A stretch of 45,910 nucleotides of DNA from Cytobacillus stercorigallinarum (GCF_014836495.1 NZ_JACSQT010000018.1:1-45910), one strand, 5' to 3'; positions 16,655 to 26,021 are shown, counted from the first letter of the stretch. Numbers and translations are program-made. The notes: generated by a model not told the origin, from the sequence alone.

Positions 16655-18461
16655 AATAATGGCCCCATTTAAACAACCAAAGTTACATAGTCAAATAAAT
16701 GATAGAAGGAAAAAGCAACGTAAGCCGAATGACTTCGGTGCGGTTATTAAAAGAATTTGGTCTTACCTTGCAATCTATAGAATACGGCTATTATTACTCT
16801 TTTTTATGATTGTCATTAGTTCGGCGATGTCTTTGCTTGGTCCATTTTTAGTAGGAATAACAATAGATACTTTTTTAGAAGAAAATGAAGCGATTGTTTT
16901 CGCTTGGTTATTACTAGGTTTACTTGTAACTTATATCGTTCAATCATTGTCATTATGGCTACAAAACTATTGGATGATTGGTGTGTCTCAAGATACTGTA
17001 TTCAATATGCGTGCAGATCTATTCAGGCAAATACACCGCTTACCTGTCGCTTTTTTTGACAAAAGACAACTTGGTGAATTGATGAGTAGGATTACGAATG
17101 ATATTGAAAATGTTAGTGCGACTTTAAATAGTTCAATTATCCAAATCATTTCTAGTGTTTTCACACTCATCGGTACGATTGCAGTCATGTTATGGTTGAG
17201 TCCGCTACTAACAATTCTCACTCTTTTAATCATCCCAATGATGTTCTATGGAATGAAATGGATTACGAAGCGCACAAGTGTGTTGTTTAAAGAGCAGCAA
17301 AAAAACTTAGGAGAAATGAATGGCTATATTGAGGAATCTATTTCTGGACAGAAATTAATCAAAATGTTTTCACAAGAAGAAAAAGTGATGGATGATTTTT
17401 TGCATAAAGCAGAAAACCTAAGAATTTCTGGATTTTGGGCTCAAACATTCTCCGGGTTTATTCCTAAATTGATGCATTTATTGAATAATTTCAGCTTTGC
17501 TGTCATCGCTGCGATTGGTGGGATACTCGCATTAAATGGTGCAGTGAGTATTGGCACAATTGTTGTTTTTACGGAGTATTCTCGCCAATTTACAAGACCA
17601 CTCAATGATTTAGCCAATCAATTTAATACGTTATTATCTGCCATTGCTGGAGCTGAAAGAGTTTTTGAGCTCATTGATGAGAAGGATGAATTGGCGAGCG
17701 AAAAAGATAAGCAGAAGCTTGAAGATATCAATGGTGAGGTCATTTTTAATCATGTGTCATTTACTTACGGGGAAGATAAAGAAATACTTTCCGATATATG
17801 TCTTGAAGCCCGTCCTGGTGATACTGTTGCTTTAGTAGGTCCAACAGGCGCTGGTAAAACAACCATAATTCAACTTATCAGTCGTTTTTATGAAGTGAGT
17901 AGTGGGAGAATATTGTTAGATAATCGTGACATCTCAACAATACATAAAGAGAGCTTACGGTCCCATATGGGCTTTGTTCTGCAAGATTCGTTTCTTTTTC
18001 AAGGGACTGTCAAAGATAATATCCGCTATAGTCATCTTGAGGCAACGGATGAGGATGTTATTCAAGCTGCAATCAAGGCAAATGCTCATTCATTTATTAT
18101 GAAATTACCACAACAGTATGATACGAATTTGAGTTTTAATGGCAGCGGGATTAGTCAAGGACAGAAACAATTAATTAGTATCGCCCGTGCTTTTTTGGCA
18201 CAACCAAAGATTTTAATTTTAGACGAAGCGACAAGTAATATTGATACGGTAACAGAAGTGAAGATTCAACAAGCATTACAAAAGTTAATGGTTAATCGAA
18301 CATGTTTTGTCATTGCTCATCGGTTAAACACTATCCAAAATGCGGATAAAATTTACGTATTAAAAGGTGGGAAAATAATAGAAGAGGGTACACATCATTC
18401 ATTGATGAAAGAAAAAGGTTTCTATCAGCAATTGCAAAATAGTAAAGAAAGAAGCGTATAA
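16644..18461 (+). CDS. Heterodimeric ABC multidrug exporter, catalytic subunit (BmrD/YheH-like)
   Basis: This 605-residue half-transporter has a basic N-terminal extension of about 30 residues before its six helices. Walker A is GPTGAGKT (399-406). Walker B ILILDEAT keeps the catalytic Glu 528 and the switch His is present (VIAHRLNT), but the signature is changed to ISQGQ (503-507). This complements the partner exactly: one composite ATP site has all consensus residues and the other is degenerate. It starts with GTG after GGGGG inside the partner's last codons. Confidence 0.88.
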   Translation: MFTKIMAPFKQPKLHSQINDRRKKQRKPNDFGAVIKRIWSYLAIYRIRLLLLFFMIVISSAMSLLGPFLVGITIDTFLEENEAIVFAWLLLGLLVTYIVQSLSLWLQNYWMIGVSQDTVFNMRADLFRQIHRLPVAFFDKRQLGELMSRITNDIENVSATLNSSIIQIISSVFTLIGTIAVMLWLSPLLTILTLLIIPMMFYGMKWITKRTSVLFKEQQKNLGEMNGYIEESISGQKLIKMFSQEEKVMDDFLHKAENLRISGFWAQTFSGFIPKLMHLLNNFSFAVIAAIGGILALNGAVSIGTIVVFTEYSRQFTRPLNDLANQFNTLLSAIAGAERVFELIDEKDELASEKDKQKLEDINGEVIFNHVSFTYGEDKEILSDICLEARPGDTVALVGPTGAGKTTIIQLISRFYEVSSGRILLDNRDISTIHKESLRSHMGFVLQDSFLFQGTVKDNIRYSHLEATDEDVIQAAIKANAHSFIMKLPQQYDTNLSFNGSGISQGQKQLISIARAFLAQPKILILDEATSNIDTVTEVKIQQALQKLMVNRTCFVIAHRLNTIQNADKIYVLKGGKIIEEGTHHSLMKEKGFYQQLQNSKERSV

Positions 18462-18463
18462 GG

Positions 18464-18512
18464 AAAGATGCCGGAACATCAATCTTTTGGTTGGTGTACT
18501 GGCATCTTTTTT
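18464..18512 (+). terminator. Terminator of the ABC exporter operon
   Basis: A long hairpin with AAAGATGCC (from 18464) paired to GGCATCTTT, extended inward by further pairs, is followed by a T run ending at 18512. Confidence 0.85.
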
Positions 18513-18529
18513 AGTTGAGCGAATAGAAA

Positions 18530-18658
18530 TTAATGTCTTTGTTGAAGGGGGTTTTTGGCTGCGCGATCCGCACGTTTAAATTCTTTTGCATATGTAACTT
18601 CTTGCATGCTAGAAAGACCATTTAAGATCTTTTCTTTCTTCTTTTTATCATTTGCCAT
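18530..18658 (-). CDS. yfhE: YfhE family small protein
   Basis: A 42-residue, very basic protein beginning MANDKKKKEK, with the core SSMQEVTYAKEFKRADRAA that is typical of the YfhE family of Bacillus. Function is unknown. The ATG follows GGGTG on the minus strand. Its place next to yfhF and recX agrees with the B. subtilis order. Confidence 0.75.
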   Translation of the reverse strand: MANDKKKKEKILNGLSSMQEVTYAKEFKRADRAAKNPLQQRH

Positions 18659-18738
18659 AACAATCACCCTTTCTTAATTAATAGTAAACTTTAATAGATT
18701 GCCCAATATTAACGAGTAACATACGAAGGAAGTAAGAG

Positions 18739-18879
18739 ATGGGGAAGAAGGGGAGAGGGTCATACAAGCTTTGGCTTTTAGAAGTGAAAGAGGAGCCTTT
18801 AGAGTACCGGCAAAAGGCAGCAAGAAACGGCAGAGAACATGCCCTCGAAATTTCCCCCGAAAAAGTACAATTAACTTAA
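18739..18879 (+). CDS. Doubtful 46-residue ORF
   Basis: ATG 18739 lies a few bases after AAGGAAG and opens a 46-residue frame rich in Lys, Arg and Glu. I do not recognise it. The stretch is less AT-rich than its surroundings and sits where B. subtilis has other yfh small genes, but the product does not look like YfhD. It may be chance. Confidence 0.2.
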   Translation: MGKKGRGSYKLWLLEVKEEPLEYRQKAARNGREHALEISPEKVQLT

Positions 18880-18974
18880 CGGATAACCACGGCGAATGGA
18901 TAAACCACCACTATTAGAAAAAATTGGTTAATAATAAATCACAGTAAACAAGGTGAAATAAAAGGTCTATTTAC

Positions 18975-19018
18975 GCAAAAAAAGATGCGTGATCACACTT
19001 AAGAGTCACGTATCTTCT
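18975..19018 (-). terminator. Terminator of yfhF
   Basis: AAGATGCGTGA (18982-18992) pairs with TCACGTATCTT (19006-19016) with one mismatch. On the minus strand a T run (plus-strand A run 18978-18983) follows. Confidence 0.75.
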
Positions 19019-19053
19019 TTATTTTAATCTATTTGTATCATCAAATATTATAG

Positions 19054-19965
19054 CTACTGCTGATAAATATCTTCTAATGCTTCTTTTAAATGAGTAAAAT
19101 GAAAAGGATAATCATGGCTCAAAAGCTTATTTGGGATGACTTTTTGCCCTTCAGTTACGAGCATACTCATTTCACCAAGAATAACTTTTACTGCAAATGA
19201 AGGAACAGGTAGCCAATGTGGTTTATGGAGCACAGCGCTTAATGTATGACCAAACTCATTCATTGTTACTGGGTTTGGAGCAGTAAAATTGACGGCTCCT
19301 TCTATTGATTCATGTTCAATCATATATATGATTGCGGAGATAACATCATTAATATGAATCCAAGAAAGCCATTGGTTACCACTACCAATCCTACCTCCAG
19401 CATAGAGTTTATAAGGAAGGGCCATCTTAGGTAATGCACCTGCATTTTTATCGAGAATAATGCCGAAACGACAACATACCGTGCGTATATTCCAATCTTT
19501 TTCGGCAGTTTTTGCTATATCCTCCCAGTTTTTAACGACAGTACTTAAAAAATCTTCACCAGAATAAGGACTTCCCTCGTCAAATGTACGCTTATCAGAT
19601 GTGCCATAATAACCTACAGCACTTGCATTAATAAGGGTGTATGGCTTTTCGTTTAGATGATCGATTAGGCGAATAACTTCATTTGTCGTATGCATTCGAC
19701 TATGGTATATTCTTCTCTTTCTTTCTTCAGTCCAACGACCACTGTTGATTGATTCCCCAGCTAAATTAATGAGGACATCTATTCCTTCTAGCATTTCTTC
19801 TGGTTCATCCCCTTCATTTAACCATTGAACAAAGTGGAGACCTTGTCTATCTTGCTTCTTTGCGTTATTTCTCGTAAGGATATAAACTTGGTGATTTTCT
19901 TGTAACAATTGGTCAGTTAGTTTTTGTCCAATAAAGCCCGTTCCGCCTGTTATAGCAATTTTCAT
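19054..19965 (-). CDS. yfhF: TIGR01777 family epimerase-like protein YfhF
   Basis: This 303-residue protein belongs to the atypical short-chain dehydrogenase family SDR39U1/TIGR01777. The N-terminal nucleotide-binding motif is ITGGTGFIGQ. LINLAGESI, ASAVGYYG and the C-terminal region with DYPFHFTHLKEALEDI are typical. The substrate is unknown for the family. A longer in-frame reading starts at a TTG at 19983, but that is in the ribosome site (GGGAGGGG), so the ATG at 19965 is preferred. It is divergent from recX, as in B. subtilis. Confidence 0.88.
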   Translation of the reverse strand: MKIAITGGTGFIGQKLTDQLLQENHQVYILTRNNAKKQDRQGLHFVQWLNEGDEPEEMLEGIDVLINLAGESINSGRWTEERKRRIYHSRMHTTNEVIRLIDHLNEKPYTLINASAVGYYGTSDKRTFDEGSPYSGEDFLSTVVKNWEDIAKTAEKDWNIRTVCCRFGIILDKNAGALPKMALPYKLYAGGRIGSGNQWLSWIHINDVISAIIYMIEHESIEGAVNFTAPNPVTMNEFGHTLSAVLHKPHWLPVPSFAVKVILGEMSMLVTEGQKVIPNKLLSHDYPFHFTHLKEALEDIYQQ

Positions 19966-20067
19966 GTTGACCCCTCCCAACAAACTCTCTTCTATTTTCT
20001 AATTGAATTCAATGAAAAGTGGATTAAAACCTGTTTTTTTATGGTAAAGTTAAAGTGAGGTGAGGAT

Positions 20068-20877
20068 ATGCCTACAATTACTAAAATTACGATTCAAAAG
20101 AAAAATAAAGATCGCTACAATATCTATACGGACAGTGAGCATGGAGAGACGTATGCCTTCAGTGTGGATGAAGATGTGTTAATTAAATATAATATGAAAA
20201 AAGGGAAAGAGATTGATTCCTTACTCATCGGAGAAATTCAATTCCAAGATGAAATTAGAAAGGCGTACAATACGGCCATCCATTATCTTTCTAGTAGAAT
20301 GCGTTCAGAAGGTGAAGTTCGTACACATTTAATCAAGAAAGAGTATGCTGTTGACTTGATTGATGAAGTGATCCATAAATTATATCAATACCAATTTTTG
20401 AATGATGAAGAATTCGCTATTGCCTATGTGAGGACACAAAAGAATACGACAGATAAAGGTCCAAATATAATAAAACATGAATTGAAAGATAAAGGTATAG
20501 CTGAAAAAATCATACAAGATGTGATAGAACTATACCCAAAAGAAGAACAAGTTGAAACAGCCATTTCTCTTTGTCAGAAATATACGCTTAAATATAAAAA
20601 AGATTCCTCAAGAATGATGCAACAAAAAATAGAGCAAATGTTAACGAGAAAAGGCTTCAGTTATGATATGATTCAGTTGGCACTTGAAGAAATACAATTA
20701 GAGAAAGACGATGATGAGGAAATGAGTGCTCTGGTGCGTCAAGCTGAAAAATTAAGTAGAAAATATAATCATGAAGAACCATTCATCTATGAGCAAAAAT
20801 TAAAGCAAGCGTTATTTCGAAAAGGGTTTCCTTTGCATTTAATTGATGCCTATTTAAAAGAAAATAAAGATGTATGA
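20068..20877 (+). CDS. recX: Recombination regulator RecX
   Basis: This 269-residue RecX protein binds RecA filaments and limits recombinase activity. It is built of repeated three-helix units, visible as LSSRMRSEGEVRTHLIKKEY, FLNDEEFAIAYVRTQ and a later MLTRKGFSYDMIQLALEEI unit. A basic N-terminal beta region, common in Firmicute RecX, precedes them. The length fits the long Bacillus type rather than the 150-residue E. coli type. It starts after GAGGTGAGG and is followed 15 bases later by yfhH. Confidence 0.9.
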   Translation: MPTITKITIQKKNKDRYNIYTDSEHGETYAFSVDEDVLIKYNMKKGKEIDSLLIGEIQFQDEIRKAYNTAIHYLSSRMRSEGEVRTHLIKKEYAVDLIDEVIHKLYQYQFLNDEEFAIAYVRTQKNTTDKGPNIIKHELKDKGIAEKIIQDVIELYPKEEQVETAISLCQKYTLKYKKDSSRMMQQKIEQMLTRKGFSYDMIQLALEEIQLEKDDDEEMSALVRQAEKLSRKYNHEEPFIYEQKLKQALFRKGFPLHLIDAYLKENKDV

Positions 20878-20892
20878 GGAGGTCTTTTTACT

Positions 20893-21219
20893 ATGCAAGA
20901 AAAAAGATATAGCCAATTGAGTGAATATGAGCTAAAACAAGAAATTGCTCAATTAAGAGAAAAATCTAGAAAAGCTGAGCAATTAGGCATGGTTAATGAG
21001 TTCGCTGTTTTAGAAAGAAAAACAGTGATGGCTAAGTCCTATTTACTCAATCCTGACGACTTTATTGCAGATGAGATATATGAAATAGAGGGAGATCCAG
21101 GCTCTTACTTTAAAATCGATTATATGAATGGAGTTTTTGCTTGGGGCTATCGCTTAGGTGGAGATAAAGAGCAAGAGGCATTGCCAATTGCAATGCTAGG
21201 CAAGTTGAAAAATCTTTAA
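20893..21219 (+). CDS. yfhH: YfhH family protein (DUF1811)
   Basis: A 108-residue protein with an N-terminal helical hairpin (YELKQEIAQLREKSRKAEQ) and a small C-terminal beta domain with FKIDYMNGVFAWGYRL. This matches the DUF1811 family of spore formers. Function is not established. AGGAGG precedes the ATG. It is probably co-transcribed with recX and ends at the terminator at 21220. Confidence 0.88.
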   Translation: MQEKRYSQLSEYELKQEIAQLREKSRKAEQLGMVNEFAVLERKTVMAKSYLLNPDDFIADEIYEIEGDPGSYFKIDYMNGVFAWGYRLGGDKEQEALPIAMLGKLKNL

Positions 21220-21250
21220 AAAGAGGATGACGTATTTATCATCCTCTTTC
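21220..21250. terminator. Terminator between yfhH and the spore gene pair
   Basis: AAAGAGGATGA (21220-21230) pairs perfectly with 21239-21249 around an 8-base loop. The convergent genes on both sides can share it. Confidence 0.82.
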
Positions 21251-21254
21251 ATTG

Positions 21255-21413
21255 TTAAGGGGTTTTTTGTAAAGTCCGCTTGAGCTTAATAAGACTTTGC
21301 GTTGGTTTTGTTTCTCCATTTACTTGGTAATGTGCTTTTTTCGGATTGAAATGTCCGGATGCAAACGGACTGTTAAATTCGTTTTCACCAAAGATTTCTT
21401 TTTTGTTTACCAT
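21255..21413 (-). CDS. Small YpzG-like protein
   Basis: A 52-residue basic protein. The core FNPKKAHYQVNGETKPTQS resembles the YpzG family of small Bacillus proteins, but I am not certain of the family. It starts with ATG after AGGGGGTT, 19 bases downstream of the sspK stop, and so is very likely co-transcribed with that spore protein gene. Expression in the forespore is inferred from this. Confidence 0.6.
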   Translation of the reverse strand: MVNKKEIFGENEFNSPFASGHFNPKKAHYQVNGETKPTQSLIKLKRTLQKTP

Positions 21414-21432
21414 GTAAATTAACCCCCTAAGT

Positions 21433-21603
21433 TTAAAAATCAGTTGTATTGCTATTGCGATTTGATGATGCCTTCATCCGTTCCTGTGGCTGTGTTTGTG
21501 TCGTTCCATCTGCTCTTTTGGAAGCAAACGCAGCTTTGGCACGTGGTTCACCGTCAAATTTATTGTGATTCTGATTAGGGAAATGAGCGGCTTTATTACG
21601 CAT
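21433..21603 (-). CDS. sspK: Small acid-soluble spore protein K
   Basis: This 56-residue protein has the SspK hallmarks [20 protein letters not shown] and SKRADGT followed by PQERM. SspK is a minor acid-soluble spore protein made in the forespore. It lies between yfhH and yfhJ as in B. subtilis. Its 5' region holds an inverted repeat (21632-21656). No confident sigma-G promoter could be read by eye. Confidence 0.88.
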   Translation of the reverse strand: MRNKAAHFPNQNHNKFDGEPRAKAAFASKRADGTTQTQPQERMKASSNRNSNTTDF

Positions 21604-21631
21604 CGTATTTGCCTCATTTCTAAAGTTATTT

Positions 21632-21656
21632 GCGAAGCGTCTTTATTCAACTTCGC
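21632..21656. repeat. Inverted repeat in the sspK upstream region
   Basis: GCGAAG (21632-21637) faces CTTCGC (21651-21656) across 13 bases. It lies about 30-50 bases before the sspK start and could be an RNA hairpin in the leader. No T run follows, so it is not a simple terminator. Confidence 0.4.
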
Positions 21657-21723
21657 CTATTCATTAGTATAAGCAAATACGTATTTCACACACGAAAAAA
21701 ATAAATTGGAAGTAGGGTAAAAG

Positions 21724-21993
21724 ATGAATGAATTTCAAAATAAACTTCTCAATCGTTTATTGGAGATAAATAATCAATTGTCTGTTCACATTGCCAGAAC
21801 ATGGATTGAATTGCTTTGGGAGGATTTTGAAGCGACTTATGCGAAGGCAGGTAAGAAATATCAAGGTGAAGAGATGACTGCAAAAGTAGTCAGCCAATGG
21901 ATTGAAAATCATGGTGCTAAATTACATGAGTTTATCGCAAAAAATCCAAAATATAAACATTTACTTGATGAAGATAAAAATAAAATGAATTAA
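21724..21993 (+). CDS. yfhJ: YfhJ, WVELL-family small protein
   Basis: An 89-residue protein. The segment ARTWIELLWEDFEATYAKAG (with WIELL for the name-giving WVELL) and VSQWIENHG are diagnostic of the YfhJ family found in spore formers. Function is unknown. The order sspK-yfhJ-yfhP is conserved. A shared terminator follows at once. Confidence 0.85.
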   Translation: MNEFQNKLLNRLLEINNQLSVHIARTWIELLWEDFEATYAKAGKKYQGEEMTAKVVSQWIENHGAKLHEFIAKNPKYKHLLDEDKNKMN

Positions 21994-21996
21994 GGC

Positions 21997-22044
21997 AAAA
22001 AGAGCTCCACCGGGTTTGATAGGCGCATATGGGGGAGCTCTTTT
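21997..22044. terminator. Bidirectional terminator between yfhJ and yfhP
   Basis: AAAAGAGCTCC (21997-22007) pairs perfectly with 22034-22044, with A and T runs on each side. It serves both convergent genes. Confidence 0.85.
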
Positions 22045-22066
22045 ATGTTGTTTGCACTTTTACTTT

Positions 22067-23047
22067 TTAATTTGTGATAATATCTAATTTCTTCTTCAAT
22101 TTCTCCTCACTAAATATCCAGCCAGTATATGAGTTAATGATCGTTAAATCCTTGTCTAAATGGGCAACAGCAACAAATGGATAATATTCATTGCTACGAT
22201 ACCTTAAATCGATAAATCTTATTTCCACAATATTTTCGATTGTTTCAATTTCCCATCTATACACAGGAGAAAAGGAAAGAAAAGCAGAAATATTCTTATC
22301 TTTCGTTGCTGCGTTAAAAATAGCCGTGTTTGGTATAGGTACTCGCTTAAATTGATCGACAATACGAACTTGACCTCTAAGGGCGCGTCCAACAAAAAAG
22401 CTATCTTTATTTTTTATAGCAATTCGCCATTGGTTGTATTTCATAGTTGGTGATATAATGATTTCTGTTGCGTCAGGGATGAGCTTGCGAATTTTCGCTT
22501 CAACGGATTTCTTAGCAAAATAACGGAAGACATAATAAATAAATAAAATACAATAAATAACTAGGAATGTATACCCTGGGTCCATTCCGAATATCCACAG
22601 AAACAAACCGAACACATGCAAGGCAAAGATAAACGGATCAAATGTATTTATCATACCTAATGCTACCCATCTTGATGAAAATGGCCTTAAAGCTTGTGTA
22701 CCATAGGCGTTAAAAATATCGACAAATACATGTAAAAATACAGCTATAAAGGTCCATAACCAAAGGTGAAAAAGATTTGTTTCCGGAAAAAATAAAAAAA
22801 TTCCACCTGTTATAAGTAATGGCCAAAGTATCACGGCTGGAATGCTATGAGTAACACCCCGGTGGTTTCTAATATATGAAGCGTTATTTTTTAATTTTAA
22901 TATGGTATCGATATCTGGTATTTGTGAACCTATAATTGTGCCGACCATTACACTTGCCGCGGTTATTGAACTATTGGCAACAACGGGATCAAGTGTTGCA
23001 AGTCCTCCGAGCGCGAGTCCCATGACTACGTGAGTTCCAGTATCCAA
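22067..23047 (-). CDS. yfhP: YfhP membrane-bound metal-dependent hydrolase family protein
   Basis: This 326-residue protein has an N-terminal integral membrane half with about five helices and the DUF457/YdjM metal-site motifs: DTGTHVVMGLALGG, QIPDIDT and RNHRGVTHSI. The C-terminal half is a soluble domain. The start is a TTG ten bases after AAGGAGG. In B. subtilis YfhP is described as a possible negative regulator of neighbouring genes including sspE, but the basis for that is not visible here. It is divergent from mutY. Confidence 0.85.
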   Translation of the reverse strand: MDTGTHVVMGLALGGLATLDPVVANSSITAASVMVGTIIGSQIPDIDTILKLKNNASYIRNHRGVTHSIPAVILWPLLITGGIFLFFPETNLFHLWLWTFIAVFLHVFVDIFNAYGTQALRPFSSRWVALGMINTFDPFIFALHVFGLFLWIFGMDPGYTFLVIYCILFIYYVFRYFAKKSVEAKIRKLIPDATEIIISPTMKYNQWRIAIKNKDSFFVGRALRGQVRIVDQFKRVPIPNTAIFNAATKDKNISAFLSFSPVYRWEIETIENIVEIRFIDLRYRSNEYYPFVAVAHLDKDLTIINSYTGWIFSEEKLKKKLDIITN

Positions 23048-23133
23048 AAGAGGAATTCCTCCTTTTTGTTTTTAACATTTTATTTAGTATATTCCCTAAT
23101 TAACATAGTTTCAAATCATGGAGGTTAAAAAAA

Positions 23134-24246
23134 ATGAACAATTCTCAACTAAAAGATAATCCTATAGATATTTATGCATTTCAACAGGATTTATTATCTT
23201 GGTTTGAAAAAGAGCAAAGAGACCTACCATGGAGAAAGGATAAAGATCCATATAAAGTATGGGTGTCTGAAATAATGCTCCAACAAACAAGAGTCGACAC
23301 CGTTATCCCATACTTTTTACGTTTTATGGAGGCATTTCCTACAGTAAAAGATCTTGCAGAAGCGGAAGAAGAAAAGGTGCTGAAACTTTGGGAAGGTCTT
23401 GGTTATTATTCAAGGGCAAGAAATTTACAATCTGCAGTAAGAGAAGTACATGAACAGTATGACGGTGTCGTACCTAACAATATTAAGGATATTTCTGCAT
23501 TAAAAGGGGTTGGCCCTTACACTGCTGGTGCGATATTAAGTATTGCTTATGGCGAGCCAGAACCTGCAGTTGATGGCAACGTGATGCGTGTTCTTTCGCG
23601 TATTCTCATGATCGAGAATGATATTGCTAAAGCTTCTTCGCGTAAAATTTTTGAAGCAGCAGTAAGAGAGTTAATTTCTCATGACAACCCATCGTATTTC
23701 AATCAAGCTTTAATGGAGTTAGGTGCCCTCATATGTACACCAACTTCCCCCTCTTGCTTATTATGCCCGGTGAGGGATCATTGTCATGCTTTTTATGAAG
23801 GTAAGCAAGCGGAATTACCTGTAAAAACAAAAAAGGCGAAAAATAAGCATGTACAGATTGCATCCGCTATTCTCGCTAATAGTAAGGGTGAGCTATTAAT
23901 CCGCAAAAGATCAAACAAAGGATTATTAGCCAATCTATGGGAGTTTCCGAATGAAGAAATTCACCTTCAAATCGAATCAGATAAACAGCAACTCCAAAAT
24001 CAATTATCGAAGTCATACGATACGCATGTAAAAATAAATCAGCGGATTGGTCAGCTCGATCATGTGTTTACGCATCTTACATGGCATATCAATTTGTATG
24101 AAGGTGAAATTCATTCAGTGACCGAAACAGACAATGTAAAGTTAGTACCTTTAGAAGATATAAAAAAATATCCATTCCCCGTCTCCCATCAAAAAATGTT
24201 CATGCAGTATATGCAGCATAAGGGTAAGGTATTAGCGGATGAATGA
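23134..24246 (+). CDS. mutY: A/G-specific adenine glycosylase MutY
   Basis: This 370-residue base excision repair enzyme removes adenine mispaired with 8-oxoguanine. It has the catalytic Glu 46 (VSEIMLQQT), the helix-hairpin-helix LKGVGPYTAGAI, and Asp 147 (AVDGNVMRV). The [4Fe-4S] loop is C201-x6-C208-x2-C211-x5-C217. A C-terminal NUDIX-like domain (from about 230) reads the 8-oxoguanine. All key residues are present. GGAGG precedes the ATG. Confidence 0.95.
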   Translation: MNNSQLKDNPIDIYAFQQDLLSWFEKEQRDLPWRKDKDPYKVWVSEIMLQQTRVDTVIPYFLRFMEAFPTVKDLAEAEEEKVLKLWEGLGYYSRARNLQSAVREVHEQYDGVVPNNIKDISALKGVGPYTAGAILSIAYGEPEPAVDGNVMRVLSRILMIENDIAKASSRKIFEAAVRELISHDNPSYFNQALMELGALICTPTSPSCLLCPVRDHCHAFYEGKQAELPVKTKKAKNKHVQIASAILANSKGELLIRKRSNKGLLANLWEFPNEEIHLQIESDKQQLQNQLSKSYDTHVKINQRIGQLDHVFTHLTWHINLYEGEIHSVTETDNVKLVPLEDIKKYPFPVSHQKMFMQYMQHKGKVLADE

Positions 24247-24320
24247 GATTGTCAATCATAACACAACAAGATAAAATGGATAAGATGGAAGAAATGGACA
24301 TTGAAAGGAGCAAGTTTTAG
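24243..24320 (+). CDS. Possible 25-codon ORF bridging mutY and fabL
   Basis: ATG 24243 overlaps the mutY stop (ATGA). The frame runs 25 codons to a TAG at 24318-24320 that directly abuts the fabL ATG at 24321. It thus fills the gap exactly and covers the fabL ribosome site. The product is polar and Met-rich and I do not recognise it. It may be a translational coupler or chance. Confidence 0.25.
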   Translation: MRLSIITQQDKMDKMEEMDIERSKF

Positions 24321-25073
<753 letters not shown>

Positions 25074-25158
25074 TTTAATATTCGGAATATAATTACTTCG
25101 AAAAAACAGGATAATATCTCTCGCTCTGGTTAAATTAAGGAGCGTGGAGGTGATTAGG

Positions 25159-25314
25159 ATGGCTAAAAAGCAAAATCAACAACAACAAAACCAACAACAA
25201 TATAATCAAGAATTTGCGAGTGAAACAAACGCTCAAGAAGTAAGACAACAAAATCAACAAGCTGAAGCTCATAAGCAAAAAGCGAAAAACCAAAACAACC
25301 AAAATCAACAATAG
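25159..25314 (+). CDS. sspE: Gamma-type small acid-soluble spore protein, short form
   Basis: A 51-residue protein almost half Gln and Asn. It has one copy of the gamma-SASP core EFASETNAQEVRQQN (residues 18-32). Gamma-type SASPs are amino acid reserves in the spore, cut by the germination protease at the EFASE site. B. subtilis SspE is about 84 residues with two such repeats, so this is a one-repeat version. GGAGGTGATT precedes the ATG. It lies between fabL and ygaB, the sspE position. Confidence 0.9.
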   Translation: MAKKQNQQQQNQQQYNQEFASETNAQEVRQQNQQAEAHKQKAKNQNNQNQQ

Positions 25315-25328
25315 TTCTTCATTAAAAG

Positions 25329-25358
25329 GCGCTCCTTTTTTCAAAGGGGTGCTTTTTT
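25329..25358 (+). terminator. Terminator of the gamma-SASP gene
   Basis: GCGCTCCTTT (25329-25338) pairs with AAAGGGGTGC (25343-25352), with two G-T pairs, around TTTC. Six T residues follow. Confidence 0.87.
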
Positions 25359-25493
25359 AAATGTTAACTTAGAGATTGAATATAACTTTACTATTTCGAC
25401 AAAAGTTCTATCTCCTCAACAAGAATCTGCAAAGGAATCAATACAAAAAAGATAGAATAGTTTAGAAAAGACTTTAAAGGCTGGTGTATTTTT

Positions 25494-25760
25494 ATGAATG
25501 AATTTCAAGCATTGGTTGAAGAACAAATGAAAACAATGGATCATTTACTTTATTTACAAAGTGAAGTGGAGCGATGTCATGAACTTCAAAATGAACTATC
25601 CCGTTTGCGCTCTACAACAACTGTAAGCGATATTCACTGTGAAATCGAAAAAATGAATAATGAATTAAATGAAATCGTGGCCTTATTTGAACAGCAAACG
25701 GACGAAGTTGTTAAATTATTTCGCAAACAAAATATTAAAAATGCGAAGATTATCGTTTAG
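25494..25760 (+). CDS. ygaB: YgaB family protein
   Basis: An 88-residue protein predicted to be mostly coiled coil, with QMKTMDHLLYLQSEVERCHEL near the N-terminus as in YgaB proteins. Function is unknown. The ribosome site is weak (AAAGG about 14 bases before the ATG). Position between sspE and ygaC supports the call. Confidence 0.8.
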   Translation: MNEFQALVEEQMKTMDHLLYLQSEVERCHELQNELSRLRSTTTVSDIHCEIEKMNNELNEIVALFEQQTDEVVKLFRKQNIKNAKIIV

Positions 25761-26021
25761 TAAACATATGTTAAAGGCAAGAATGATACAATAGGTTGAG
25801 CGTTACATAAATAATTACTGCTGAATCTACCGACAATTAAGCTGTCTTTGTTTTAAAATTCATTTTTTAACGTTATAATAAATAGAAAATAGGATCTGCA
25901 CTTTGTTACCTTTGATCATCAATCAACTTATCGGGAGCATTATAAAAGGTAATAAGTTTGAGAGAATGTCCTTTTTAATAAAAGGTTCCAAAGCTTCCAG
26001 AAAGGAAAGTAGGGGAAAAGA
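25761..26021. other. Intergenic region before ntdP
   Basis: A 261-base AT-rich gap. A TATAAT lies at 25875-25880 without a clear -35. I see no gene or stable hairpin. Confidence 0.3.

Noticed and set aside
25135..25344. Minus-strand frame over the gamma-SASP gene (Leu-rich)
   Set aside because: It is the complement of the CAA-rich SASP coding sequence, which yields Leu codons; the plus-strand SASP motif is decisive.
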